From positions 744,001-808,000 of the forward strand of contig WHVY01000005.1 of the NCBI GenBank assembly GCA_022266195.1: a stretch of 64,000 nucleotides of DNA, given 5' to 3'. The notes under the pieces are model-generated. The model saw nothing but the letters and a program-made list of their open reading frames with translations. It made no database searches and had not been told where the DNA came from. Shown piece by piece: positions 37,614 to 46,702 of this stretch. Made by a program: the position numbers and the translations under genes. This DNA comes from Tetranychus cinnabarinus. Lineage: Eukaryota; Arthropoda; Arachnida; Trombidiformes; Tetranychidae. Every line of letters begins with the position of its first letter. The stretch's first letter is position 1.

Positions 37614-39250
37614 TCCAAGTCGATGTGATTCCTTGTACTCTATGTAAAAAACCTTGTATGTGAAAATTGTAAAAAGTATTCATTCCATATTTATTGAAGT
37701 TAATAATGAAATCAATAAAATTGACTCTCTAACACAGAGACTAAAATATTGAAATTGACAAACTTTTCTAACTTATCAACTTTTATTGTGTTCATGAAAT
37801 GACGTTGACACTGTTATTTTTAGACCTTTTCACTGAAATTTCAGTAAATATTCAGTATCATTTCTCAACATTTACTAATGTCACAATCCATTTTCAGCTA
37901 CTTCTTTATGAAAACATAGCTATAAAAATGTTAATCATATTAGAAGTAATTTCAACAGTTTTCAGTTCTACTTTTGTAAATCTTAATTTATCATATTTTG
38001 AGCTATTTATTTTCAAATGAAGCCTCATAAATTACATAATTTTATTCTAGCCTTGTATTAAATCAATCGCAACTCAAACTTCTCTGATACTCTTTTGTTA
38101 AAACTTTGAAAATTGTTTATTTATGATTTTCAGCTACTAAACCTAAAAATAATGTATTTAATGAGCAATAAATTATTACTAATAATTTAGGAGAACAGTT
38201 AAAGTTGCTTCACATTTGAAGGATTATCATTTGAAAGGATAAATGTATTGACAGTTAAACGTAACACTGATTAAATGTGATTTTCTATTGCCTTTCATCT
38301 GCTTTTTAAATTATAATTCTGTAAAAATTTTAATTTCGGAGAAATTAGATTTGAGTAGAAATCGCAAATTGGACTACTCAATAGGCTATATACCTAGTTT
38401 TGATATACTGTGTTTTCACACTTATTTTTCATTTTTTGTGTATCGGCTAGCAAAAGGTTTTCTTTACTGTCTATCCCTTGCTACCTAAGTGTTTTACCTG
38501 TCCTGGCAAGCCTATCAAGGAATCCAACGGGGAAGGAAGGATGAAATAGTCCAGAGCTCTGGGTAAGTGAAACTGTGTTCACCCAAAAATCAGGACTTGT
38601 CTAGACACTGAAGTTAGTGGATGAAATTTCGACTAAGTCGACTCAATAAAACAGTGTCAAAAAACAACTCATTTTGTCTCTGACAAGGATGTGAGAGGCT
38701 GAGCAAAATCATAAATTCGTTGAATTTTTGTATTTTTTAAAAGAAAGACTGAAAACAGTGAAAGTTAGTTTACGCAGTCGACTTATAGTCAGTCAGTCGA
38801 TGCAAGTATCGGCTAACTTCGGTGTCTAGACTTGTCAAATTGAAACGCTAACCCCAAGATACAGAATACGGCATATGAAGATTAGCAGTATTATCGTAAG
38901 TGCTAAGCATCAGGATACACTTATTTTGACAAAAAATCAGATTTATTTATTGATATCAAAGTTATAGCCCGAGCATAATTTAAATAATACTATTTGCAAT
39001 GTAATAACGTTTTTTTGTCAAAACAAGTGTGAAAATTTGCTGTAGCAAAGAGTAACTTGATATGAAAGGTACAGACATTTCACTATTAAGTTATGTACAA
39101 ATAATTTAATGAACTGATCTTAATAATTGAATTACAGAAAAATAATCATTTATCTACAATATTAGTCTAATAAATAGCAAATAGAATCAGCTTAACCAGC
39201 AATAAATACATTAGATTGTAGGAAGTTGTCGATAGATGAGAGGAATTGAA
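37614..39250. other. 3' UTR and spacer; includes a MITE-like element
   Basis: AATAAA near 37715 probably ends the Gly/His-rich transcript. The rest is AT-rich spacer with no recognised gene; the inverted-repeat element at 38594-38836 is listed separately. Confidence 0.5.
38594..38836. mobile_element. MITE-like element with 24-bp terminal inverted repeats
   Basis: Left end GACTTGTCTAGACACTGAAG (38594 onward) and right end ending GGTGTCTAGACTTGTC at 38836 match as inverted repeats at 21 of 24 positions. The ~243-bp element has no coding capacity. No clear target-site duplication was found, so it could also be a chance or older foldback structure. Confidence 0.45.
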
Positions 39251-39371
39251 TCAACGCCAGCCACCTTCATGATGATGATCGTGTCCGTGGTGATGATCGT
39301 GCCCATGATCATGGCCGTGATTATGACCGTGATCATGTTTATGATGGTGGTCAGACGTGTTTTTTGATGCT
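39251..39371 (-). pseudogene. Orphan 3' exon of a His-rich secreted protein
   Basis: On the minus strand this encodes about 39 residues: ASKNTSDHHHKHDHGHNHGH, further DHGHDHHHGH repeats and the terminus EGGWR, then TGA. A possible acceptor (TTTGAAG) lies just upstream of the exon. It resembles exon 2 of the gene at 28.5 kb. No signal-peptide exon lies within the next ~150 bp upstream on this strand, where the LINE element begins. It may be the 3' part of a gene interrupted by the LINE, or still be joined to an exon I could not see. Confidence 0.55.
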
Positions 39372-39523
39372 CTTCAAATTATAGTTAAAAGTAGTGTTAA
39401 TTTTGATTAAGTGTCTAATAATTATATATATTATTGATTGTGAACACACGGGGAATCTAAAGAGTTATAAATCAAAAATTAATTTTGTGTTGTTAAAAAG
39501 TAATTAATCAAAAACTAATTACC

Positions 39524-41134
39524 ATGCCTTCAAGTGTTGTTTCCTCAAGGAACACACCTGCCTCCTACAGGGACAACGTGGAGCAAGACCTGGTCTTTCC
39601 AGGTAACTACCAATGGTTAAAAGGACGTTTTGACAATTTGGATGATGTTAACTTAACAAGTCTATCTACTGAAATTGATGAACTAATTAAAAGTGAAGAC
39701 CAAACTCTTGACAGACTCTTTGCTAATTGGAACGATCAGTTTAAAACATGGACAAACGTTTGGAACAAAGGTAAAGCAAGAGAGGGAAGAGATAAAAGAG
39801 ACCCCTACTCTTTTACAAATGGTAGAAAAGATCGTTGTATGGCCTACAATGTTATTGTCCAAGCAATTGTCATTGTTAAAATAGGAGTGACACCCATAAC
39901 GAATGCAAGAATAAATGATGAACTGGATCAAGGTGAAACAGGAAGTGTCAATGACTTTCAAGCTGAAACAACAACAACAAACAGGGAATTAAAAGATAAG
40001 GTCACAGAAATTGAAGAAGCCACAAGGGTAAACCATGAGGAAGTAATCAGAATCTTGAAGAAAATTGAAAGCAAAATTGAAACAAGTTCCCCCAGACAAG
40101 GTAATCAAGACCTAATTGATGTGGTAAATGGAGTAAACGATAAGGTCTTGGAGGTTAAAGACAAAGTGACGGAAATCAAAGACCAGATAAAAGAAACAAA
40201 AAAAGTGGTTACCACTAAATTGGAAACGATCAACAAACAAAACGAAACAATAAATGAAGGTGTTCAAAAGATAACAAGAAAAACGTATGCGGAGGTCTTA
40301 AACTCACAAGGACAGAACAACAACATCAATGCACCTAAAGGTCCGAGAACTGCTACTGGAAAGAGATTGGGTTCAACATGGTTTCTTGTTGACAAAAAAA
40401 CAGGACAAACAGATGAAAGTCTAATGGATGAATTGAGGACAGTTTTCTCGGGTGAATATCTGACTAAGTTTGGAAAAATCTTTATGTCAATGGCAGCTAA
40501 AGGTGTAAGAATAGAGCTTATGCCCAAACCTGGAATGTTACAAGAGTTTAAGAACTACTTGACGAGCTGTAACTTCAAATATCAATTGAAAGAAAAGAAA
40601 CGACCAATGGTAATGATACATGCAATTCCTGAGGAACATCAACTCGACAAAGTAATTGAAGATGTAAGAAAGAGCAATGGTTGGGACGAAAACGACGCCA
40701 ACATAGCTTTCTCCTTCATCAAAAAAGACAAAACAAATGCTGAGAAAAAGAAGAGAAAGATAATCTTAAGCCTTAGTCAAAGAGCTCGAAACCTAATTGA
40801 GTACAGCAACATGACAATTGGTTATGATTTCAGAAGACTGAAATGCTATGATTACTTCGATGTGAGGGCCTGCTTTCACTGTTTGAAGTTTGGTCACTCA
40901 AAAAAGAAATGTCCCGACATTGAAAAACCAAGAACTTGCTACCAATGTTACAAACAACATGAAGGACTTTGCGAGGTAACAACAGATGTAGAGGTACCTG
41001 AAGGATGTGCTCAATGCAACATCTACAAAAGAGATGGTAATAAGGATCACAAATCAATGACAAATGAATGTCCATTATATCTAGAAAAACTCGAATCTTA
41101 CACCAAGTTGGTGGACTTTGAATATGGATATTAA
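39524..41134 (+). CDS. LINE ORF1: gag-like nucleic-acid-binding protein
   Basis: 536 residues. The N-terminal half is charged and helical, with long runs such as VNDKVLEVKDKVTEIKDQIK that look like a coiled coil. The C-terminal part has a CCHC zinc knuckle (C450-x2-C453-x4-H458-x4-C463, in CFHCLKFGHSKKKC), followed by two further Cys/His clusters (CYQCYKQHEGLC and CAQCNIYK...H...C). This layout is typical of ORF1 proteins of jockey, I and R1-type LINEs, which bind element RNA. The first ATG (MPSSVVSSRN) is used. The stop codon lies inside the start of ORF2. Confidence 0.88.
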   Translation: MPSSVVSSRNTPASYRDNVEQDLVFPGNYQWLKGRFDNLDDVNLTSLSTEIDELIKSEDQTLDRLFANWNDQFKTWTNVWNKGKAREGRDKRDPYSFTNGRKDRCMAYNVIVQAIVIVKIGVTPITNARINDELDQGETGSVNDFQAETTTTNRELKDKVTEIEEATRVNHEEVIRILKKIESKIETSSPRQGNQDLIDVVNGVNDKVLEVKDKVTEIKDQIKETKKVVTTKLETINKQNETINEGVQKITRKTYAEVLNSQGQNNNINAPKGPRTATGKRLGSTWFLVDKKTGQTDESLMDELRTVFSGEYLTKFGKIFMSMAAKGVRIELMPKPGMLQEFKNYLTSCNFKYQLKEKKRPMVMIHAIPEEHQLDKVIEDVRKSNGWDENDANIAFSFIKKDKTNAEKKKRKIILSLSQRARNLIEYSNMTIGYDFRRLKCYDYFDVRACFHCLKFGHSKKKCPDIEKPRTCYQCYKQHEGLCEVTTDVEVPEGCAQCNIYKRDGNKDHKSMTNECPLYLEKLESYTKLVDFEYGY

Positions 41135-44100
41135 TTTAATCATAAGAAATCTAAACTGCGCAAAGAGTGACCAAATCAATAGTTATATCAGATCCGAAAC
41201 CAAATGTATCTTTCACCTTCAAGAAACAAACAAAAGAACAACTCTGATTGTTCCAGACAATTATGATACTTTCATCTCATGTGAAACAACAACACTGGTG
41301 CCCAGCTACCTAAATGGTAAATTAATCTACTCAAAAGACGGACTTGTAATGGTCTCCTGCTCGATAAAAAATTACTTTCATCTACTAATAATCAATTTAT
41401 ACAATGCGGTTTGGACTGCTGGACTCACAAACCCAGACCGAAATGAAATAACAAGGAAAAATATGGAAGCAATAGACTCAACAATAAAGAAACTTTCGAA
41501 ACATCAAGTTATCTTTACAGGTGACTTGAACTCACAACACGAAATGTGGTCATTTGTTTGCAGCAGTTACAGCAGAGGCAGATCGAAAATCATTGCTGAG
41601 ACGTTAATTGAAAACAACTTGAAATTAGCTTACAGTCCAAATGAACAAAACTTCACCTTCAACAACAAAGCCAAAGGAGAACGAACCTGGATTGATATTG
41701 CAGCAACAAAATTATCGAGCATCAAACTACTGAATTACGAGATAAATGACATTGACTTCTCGGATCATAGAGAGATCTTGCTGAACCTAAATGTACCTGA
41801 AAATGGAATGGACATGAAAATGAATGTGGTGTCTAGAGCAAGACTTAAAAGTGAATTCACCTGCATCAATATGATGGAGAACAACTTGAGCTTAGACAGA
41901 ACTGAGGAAGAACTAGACAATATAACAGGCTTCATTACAAATCAGATAGTAGAGAGCATAGAAAAATCAACCTTCAAAGTCAGGAAAAACAAGATAGTCA
42001 ATACTGAATTAATTAGCCTAATTAAACAGAAGAGAAAGTTAGCCAAAATACTAAAAAACAACAGCAATAGAATAGATATAAAAAGAACCATCAACTACCT
42101 CAATCAAAAAATCAGAAAATTAAACAAATTAGAAACAGATAAAAAGATCAAAGATATCCAAACAAAACCTAAATTGTTATGGACAAAAATTACAGAAATA
42201 AAGAGGGAAGCTGAAGACAACTTAGAGTTAGATTATGAAGTCATACAAAACCCTTTCAATGAAAACTGTGAAAAAGTCAAAATTGAATTCACAAGTCGAG
42301 CTCTTACACCGTATGATGAAAAACCATTCATCGATCCAAACTTTGATCGCTGGTCAATACCAGAAGACAACCCAATACAGGTCACTGATGAAGACTTTGA
42401 AAAGTTTAAAAATGTAACAAAAAGACTGAAGACCAAATCATCTGGTGGAATCGATGGCCTCAAGAAATACAGCCTCAGACTGCTTCTCAGCTCACAAATG
42501 AGACCAATGGTTAAGTTGTTCAAACTATTATGCTTGAAAAAACATTTCCCAAAACCTTGGAAAACAAGCAGAGCAGTATTGATTCCAAAGTCAGACGGAA
42601 TCAGAGTCAGAATGATACAAGTTCAACAAACTCTAGCTAAAATACTGGAGTTAATGATGCTTGAGGAGATCAAGGAAAAACTCTCCACGAACTGGCTAAA
42701 CCAACAATTTGCTTACCAAACCGGAATCGGTGTAAACAACATGATACTCTCAATCTTTAAAGACCAAGAAAACACTAGAAGTGGGTCAGCAAAAGCAGCG
42801 GCTAGAACAACATGGTTACTTTATCAGACAGACGTACAATGCGCCTTTGACAATGTTTCGAGACAGGCCATTGTAGCTACAATTAGCAAATTATGTTCAA
42901 ATGATCTTGGACAAATGGTTAAATCATTTCTAAGCGACAGAAGAACTTGTATCATAGACGGAGACAAAAGGTTTTACCAAATGTCTGAAAATGGAACGCC
43001 TCAAGGATCTATCTTGGGACCTTTTACTTACATCATAACGATGCAAGAAGTGATTAGATTGACATGGAGCCTAGAAAGAAACCCTCAGATTTACATCTAT
43101 GCTGACGACATACACTTTGCAACAAGCCACAGACGTTATAATAGAGTAAAAGAAGGAGAAAAATGGGTTCTTTGCAGAACTGATGAAGCTAAGAAACATG
43201 GAGATGAAATACTTGAAAGATTAAACAAGAACCTAGAAAAGATAAACCTGTCAATCAGTATCCCTAAGACGAACGTGTACTCCAAGTACAAAGATGACTG
43301 TGGAGTAAACCAACAGCACCCAAAAATACTAGGTGTGAACACGTACATTGGATCCTATGCAAGGGGTAACAGAGTATCGGTAAAAGAGCAACTGATCAAA
43401 ATGAAAAGAATGGCAGCACTACTCGTTGAAAAAATCAACATCCTAAAGTCTCTCTCCTACAAAACGATAAAACAGATTACAAATGCTCTAATTGACTCGC
43501 ACTTGATTGGAATCGCACCTCTACTGATTGAACAAGTAATGAAAAGCAGAAGGACAAGAGAAGACATAGACAAACCTACATTGAGCATCTTGAAAAGAAC
43601 TAAAGGAATGCCAAGAACATCACAGAATGCTGTCGTAAATCAGATCTTCAGACGAAAACCATTATGGGCAAGTATAATAAAGATTGGTCTTACATGGTTG
43701 AAAAAACAAGAGTCAGCTCATGAAGCAAAATATATGCTACAAAGGTTGGAACGAATGTTTCCTAATTTTAAATCAATCAACAATGAAGATGACCTGGACG
43801 ATATGATTGATACAATGATCAGAAATGATTACAGATACCAAAAAGTACTACCGAAGGAAAACTCGACAGTTCTTGAACACAAAAATGATTGGGTCTTTCA
43901 AGATCCGTTAAATGAAAACATTCCTACATTTTACACCATTGAGTTAGGCTTCATGCTAAGCTTTTACGATTTTACCTATGACGATGCAGAGTGTATCTGT
44001 GATGAAAAAAGCCAAATCAGCGCCAAACACTGGATACTAGAATGTCCACTCATGGATGATTTGAGAAATGAACTGATGAGAACGTCTGGAATGACGATCG

Positions 44101-44222
44101 AGGACATGACAATTAACCCATTGGATATACTCAAAAACAATGTCGTAACAAACTTCTTAAAAAGGGCGTTCAAAAGCATTATGATGTATTACCCGACGAA
44201 ATACAAAATGAGACTGCGATAG
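41118..44222 (+). CDS. LINE ORF2: APE endonuclease and reverse transcriptase
   Basis: 1034 residues, starting at an ATG 17 nt before the end of ORF1 and in a different frame, so translation probably depends on reinitiation or coupling. The endonuclease domain (about 1-220) shows FTGDLNSQHEMW (near residue 135), WIDIA and SDHREILL. The reverse transcriptase has RAVLIPKSDGIRVR, QTDVQCAFDNV (Asp 572), NGTPQGSILGP and YIYADDIHFA (YADD at 661-664). Near the C-terminus (about 960-980) CICDEK...HWILEC is a CCHC-like motif as in R1/I-type ORF2. No RNase H domain was recognised. All catalytic motifs that I can identify are intact. Confidence 0.92.
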   Translation: MNMDINLIIRNLNCAKSDQINSYIRSETKCIFHLQETNKRTTLIVPDNYDTFISCETTTLVPSYLNGKLIYSKDGLVMVSCSIKNYFHLLIINLYNAVWTAGLTNPDRNEITRKNMEAIDSTIKKLSKHQVIFTGDLNSQHEMWSFVCSSYSRGRSKIIAETLIENNLKLAYSPNEQNFTFNNKAKGERTWIDIAATKLSSIKLLNYEINDIDFSDHREILLNLNVPENGMDMKMNVVSRARLKSEFTCINMMENNLSLDRTEEELDNITGFITNQIVESIEKSTFKVRKNKIVNTELISLIKQKRKLAKILKNNSNRIDIKRTINYLNQKIRKLNKLETDKKIKDIQTKPKLLWTKITEIKREAEDNLELDYEVIQNPFNENCEKVKIEFTSRALTPYDEKPFIDPNFDRWSIPEDNPIQVTDEDFEKFKNVTKRLKTKSSGGIDGLKKYSLRLLLSSQMRPMVKLFKLLCLKKHFPKPWKTSRAVLIPKSDGIRVRMIQVQQTLAKILELMMLEEIKEKLSTNWLNQQFAYQTGIGVNNMILSIFKDQENTRSGSAKAAARTTWLLYQTDVQCAFDNVSRQAIVATISKLCSNDLGQMVKSFLSDRRTCIIDGDKRFYQMSENGTPQGSILGPFTYIITMQEVIRLTWSLERNPQIYIYADDIHFATSHRRYNRVKEGEKWVLCRTDEAKKHGDEILERLNKNLEKINLSISIPKTNVYSKYKDDCGVNQQHPKILGVNTYIGSYARGNRVSVKEQLIKMKRMAALLVEKINILKSLSYKTIKQITNALIDSHLIGIAPLLIEQVMKSRRTREDIDKPTLSILKRTKGMPRTSQNAVVNQIFRRKPLWASIIKIGLTWLKKQESAHEAKYMLQRLERMFPNFKSINNEDDLDDMIDTMIRNDYRYQKVLPKENSTVLEHKNDWVFQDPLNENIPTFYTIELGFMLSFYDFTYDDAECICDEKSQISAKHWILECPLMDDLRNELMRTSGMTIEDMTINPLDILKNNVVTNFLKRAFKSIMMYYPTKYKMRLR

Positions 44223-44274
44223 AAAGATGGACACAAACGACTGATTTCTCTGAATTTTTTATCAAATGAATTTA

Positions 44275-44857
44275 TTTAAATGCATCAAGCTTGGAAAATT
44301 TTATTCTTAGCCATGGAACAGCTTTAACATCACCCAATCTAGATGAAAGAACCAAAGGAATCGAAGCTCTTGCAGGTTACATTGAATTGCCCAGTCCTGG
44401 AAGTTTGGGAGAAATGGAAACCTAATATCTAACCGAATATCTGATCTCTCGGTTAAGTGAACACCATTCGTTTATTCCGATCACTGCTTCATCTTTCAAG
44501 ATTCTTTCCGATCTCGAATAGGCAAGCAATAAGCATTTTTACAGCGATCCATAGAGGAGTTGCCAATCAACAGTTGCCTATTCAAGAGAGATTTATAATT
44601 TACCAGTTAATCGGTAGTCTATTCTCATCACATGTGGAAGCAGCTAAGTCTATCAACAGTGATTTTCTATATGGTTTCATTCAAATTATGGAAGGAGAAC
44701 GCGACCCTCGATGTCTTCTTTTGTGTTTTGATTTATTCAATAAAGTAGTCAGCAACTTATCTCTAGGACATTTAGAAGAAGAGACGATGTGGATACTTGC
44801 TATCGTCAGCTGTTATTTTCCGAGTGTCTACAATCCTACTAAAGAAAAAGGGATTCA
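44275..44857 (+). pseudogene. MMS19: Spliced MMS19 cDNA fragment captured inside the LINE 3' region
   Basis: This matches MMS19 exon 1 from about codon 17 to its end, then the first codons of exon 2 with the intron precisely absent (CAATCCTACTAAAGAAAAAG spans the junction). The source gene is on the opposite strand at 46.7-49.9 kb. The copy is non-functional: an in-frame TAA replaces GAA (around 44425), and an 11-bp loss near 44480, between two ATCATTGC direct repeats present in the gene, shifts the frame. It also has a 9-nt difference late in exon 1 (GAGACGATGTGGATACTTGC against GAGATATTTGC in the gene). Immediately downstream it joins LINE ORF2 sequence. Confidence 0.93.
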
Positions 44858-45374
44858 CTCATGGATGATTCGAGAAATGAACTGATGAGAACGCCCGGAA
44901 TGACGATTGAGGACATGATAACTAACCCAATGGATATACTCAAAAACAATGTCGTAACAAACTTGCTAAAAAAGGCGTTCAAAAGCATTATGATGTACTA
45001 CCCGACGAAATACAAGATGAGACTGCGATAGGAGGATGGACGCTTCTTGAAAAGATCATTTACTTACTCAAAACATTTTTTCTCACTACTCATTTTTACT
45101 ATTTTATTAGCACTATTTTTCCACTATTTTTTTCTTTCCTTTTATTTATTTTCACCAAATTTTTTGATCCTATCCTATCCACCAACCCTTTTCCCAACAT
45201 CTTTCACCCTTCTCAAAATCCCAAAATATTATTTTTCCTCTCCTCATCAACAAAACCTACTAACCAAATTCAAGATTTAAAACTGACCGAACCTTAGACA
45301 ACTCAAAACTGAAAGACAAAAACTGAAACTGTATGACAAATGGACCTTAAACCCTTACACCAAAGGGTAGGTCG
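44855..45374 (+). mobile_element. Second, diverged LINE 3' end
   Basis: From CTCATGGATGATTCGAGAAA this repeats the last ~58 codons of ORF2 (44049-44222) with about a dozen substitutions in ~180 bp, ending GAGACTGCGATAGGAGG. After the stop it continues into a pyrimidine-rich 3' UTR not shared with the first copy, and a terminal stem-loop. It comes from a different LINE subfamily member or RNA from the full-length part. Confidence 0.85.
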
Positions 45375-45655
45375 TTAAATGCCTCTAAAATAAAGGTCCT
45401 TGTATTTGTGGTGATGGTAATGATGTTCCTCTTCACATTTGCAATGATGATGATGAAGTGGTTTTATCTCAAAGCTAAATTGGGAAGAAAATAATCAAAT
45501 GGATTAAGACAATTTCATAGTTAAATTTGTGGTGATTAATCTTACTTGAATGGTAAAGGCTTGGATGAACTGAGCATTGAATCAAGAGCTGAAGAAAAGA
45601 GGAAGGAAGATTGGAAGGTAAAGAAGCAAACGAGAAATAGAAAAGTTAATTTCAT
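45375..45655 (-). CDS. Small secreted Cys/His-rich peptide (69 aa)
   Basis: Exon 1 is 45546-45655 and exon 2 is 45375-45474, with a 71-bp GT-AG intron in phase 2. The product has a signal peptide (MKLTFLFLVCFFTFQSSFLF), a Ser-rich linker (SSALDSMLSSSKPLPF), then a short mature part with KPLHHHHCKCEEEHHYHHH and KYKDLYFRGI. A CXC pair between His clusters suggests metal binding; this is inference. A minus-strand TATA box (TATATAAAAG, 45759-45768) and Inr (TCAGA, 45731-45735) support a real promoter. The stop codon sits right at the 3' end of the LINE, so the original C-terminus or 3' UTR may have been altered by the insertion. Confidence 0.72.
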
Positions 45656-45730
45656 GTTGAAGTTTATCTCGGATTACAGTTCCAAATGCTGTTGATGTTT
45701 GATATTACTAGTTTGAATGTTATCTGAATT

Positions 45731-45768
45731 CTGATCTTTTAATCGTAAGTTCAACTGCTTTTATATAG
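45731..45768 (-). promoter_or_regulatory. TATA box and initiator of the 45.6-kb Cys/His-rich peptide gene
   Basis: TATATAAAAG at 45759-45768 (minus strand) and TCAGA at 45731-45735, about 30 bp apart, in the right order for a minus-strand core promoter. The start codon lies about 78 bp further downstream. Confidence 0.55.
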
Positions 45769-46702
45769 ATGAAGATTGAATAAGATAACTTGATTAGAGA
45801 ATAAAGATCAAATTATTGGCCTACAATGAATAAAAAAAGAGACTGAATAAATAATCCAAAAATCAAGATCAAATTGTCGATGAATTTAGTTTACACAAAA
45901 GGCAGAGTTTAATTATGACACATTAATGGTGAGCCCTAAGTTCAATACTTGATAGATAACAATTAAGATCGACAAATTGTTTAAGTTTAACCATTTAACG
46001 AATCAAAAGAATTATCAAAGAGGATCAAAGTGTTTAGGCAAGTTTAAACAATTGGCTAAAGTGACAAGGTTGAAAAAGCCTGACTAAATTAATGTACCGT
46101 TAAATTGGAGTGAAAAAGAGGATTGAATTAGTGGTAAGTTAGGTGAATGAAGGTAAATAATTACTGTAAATTACAGTTGTTCACAAATTTCATCTGCTTA
46201 ACAACTATTTACGAGAAAAAAAGAAAATCATGGACATATATTTGAAAGAAAAACTCTTTTTTCTATCGACTTTCTTTTCACTTCTGATTTTTTCATTCCC
46301 TTCAACTCTTAACATTACATTAAAAGCCTGAATTTTGTTTTTTAAAGCTTCCCTGACATTCATTTTTTACCTCTTAGTAGCTTTGGAATGAGTTTTTTGA
46401 AAATTCAAGTTGAATTTTGAAATGGTGAGAGGTCAGGTTATCAAAGTATGAAACGATATTTACAAAAACTCTTTTTTTATTTCAAATATAAGCGAAAAAA
46501 GTAAATTTATCACTTTTATCCAGACAAATTAAAAATTGAAGACTAGTCTATTAATGATTAATAATTAATAATAACAAACCAAAATTAGAGCTTTAATAGT
46601 TGTAATTCAATTCTTGAGGATTAAAGAATTTATTAGGTGTTTAGAAGTTAGCAGTTAATTTTGGGATTCCGCCGATGATTTAAGGCTTGAGGTTCGAATT
46701 GA
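45769..46702. other. Spacer between the His-rich gene and MMS19
   Basis: AT-rich sequence upstream of the His-rich gene and downstream of MMS19. No open frame of interest and no clear MMS19 poly(A) signal was identified. Confidence 0.5.

Larger units (their letters stand above)
39372..45374 (+). mobile_element. Non-LTR retrotransposon (LINE) with MMS19 cDNA fragment embedded near its 3' end
   Basis: Two overlapping open frames (39524-41134 and 41118-44222) with an APE-type endonuclease and reverse transcriptase mark a LINE of the jockey/I/R1-like group. After ORF2 come about 50 bp of 3' sequence, a spliced MMS19 fragment (44275-44857), a second, diverged copy of the LINE 3' end (from about 44855), a pyrimidine-rich 3' UTR (45050-45250) and a short terminal stem-loop (ACCCTT 45351-45356 with AAGGGT 45363-45368). 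The exact 5' end and target-site duplications were not found; 39372 is the left limit, not a proven end. Both reading frames are intact, so the element or its source may be young. Confidence 0.85.

Noticed and set aside
37320..37683. Long minus-strand frames over the Gly/His-rich gene
   Set aside because: They are shadows of the repeated codons of exon 2, which has its own signal-peptide exon and promoter on the plus strand.
39372..45400. Target-site duplication for the LINE
   Set aside because: I compared both flanks and found no convincing repeated target sequence; the 5' border remains unknown.
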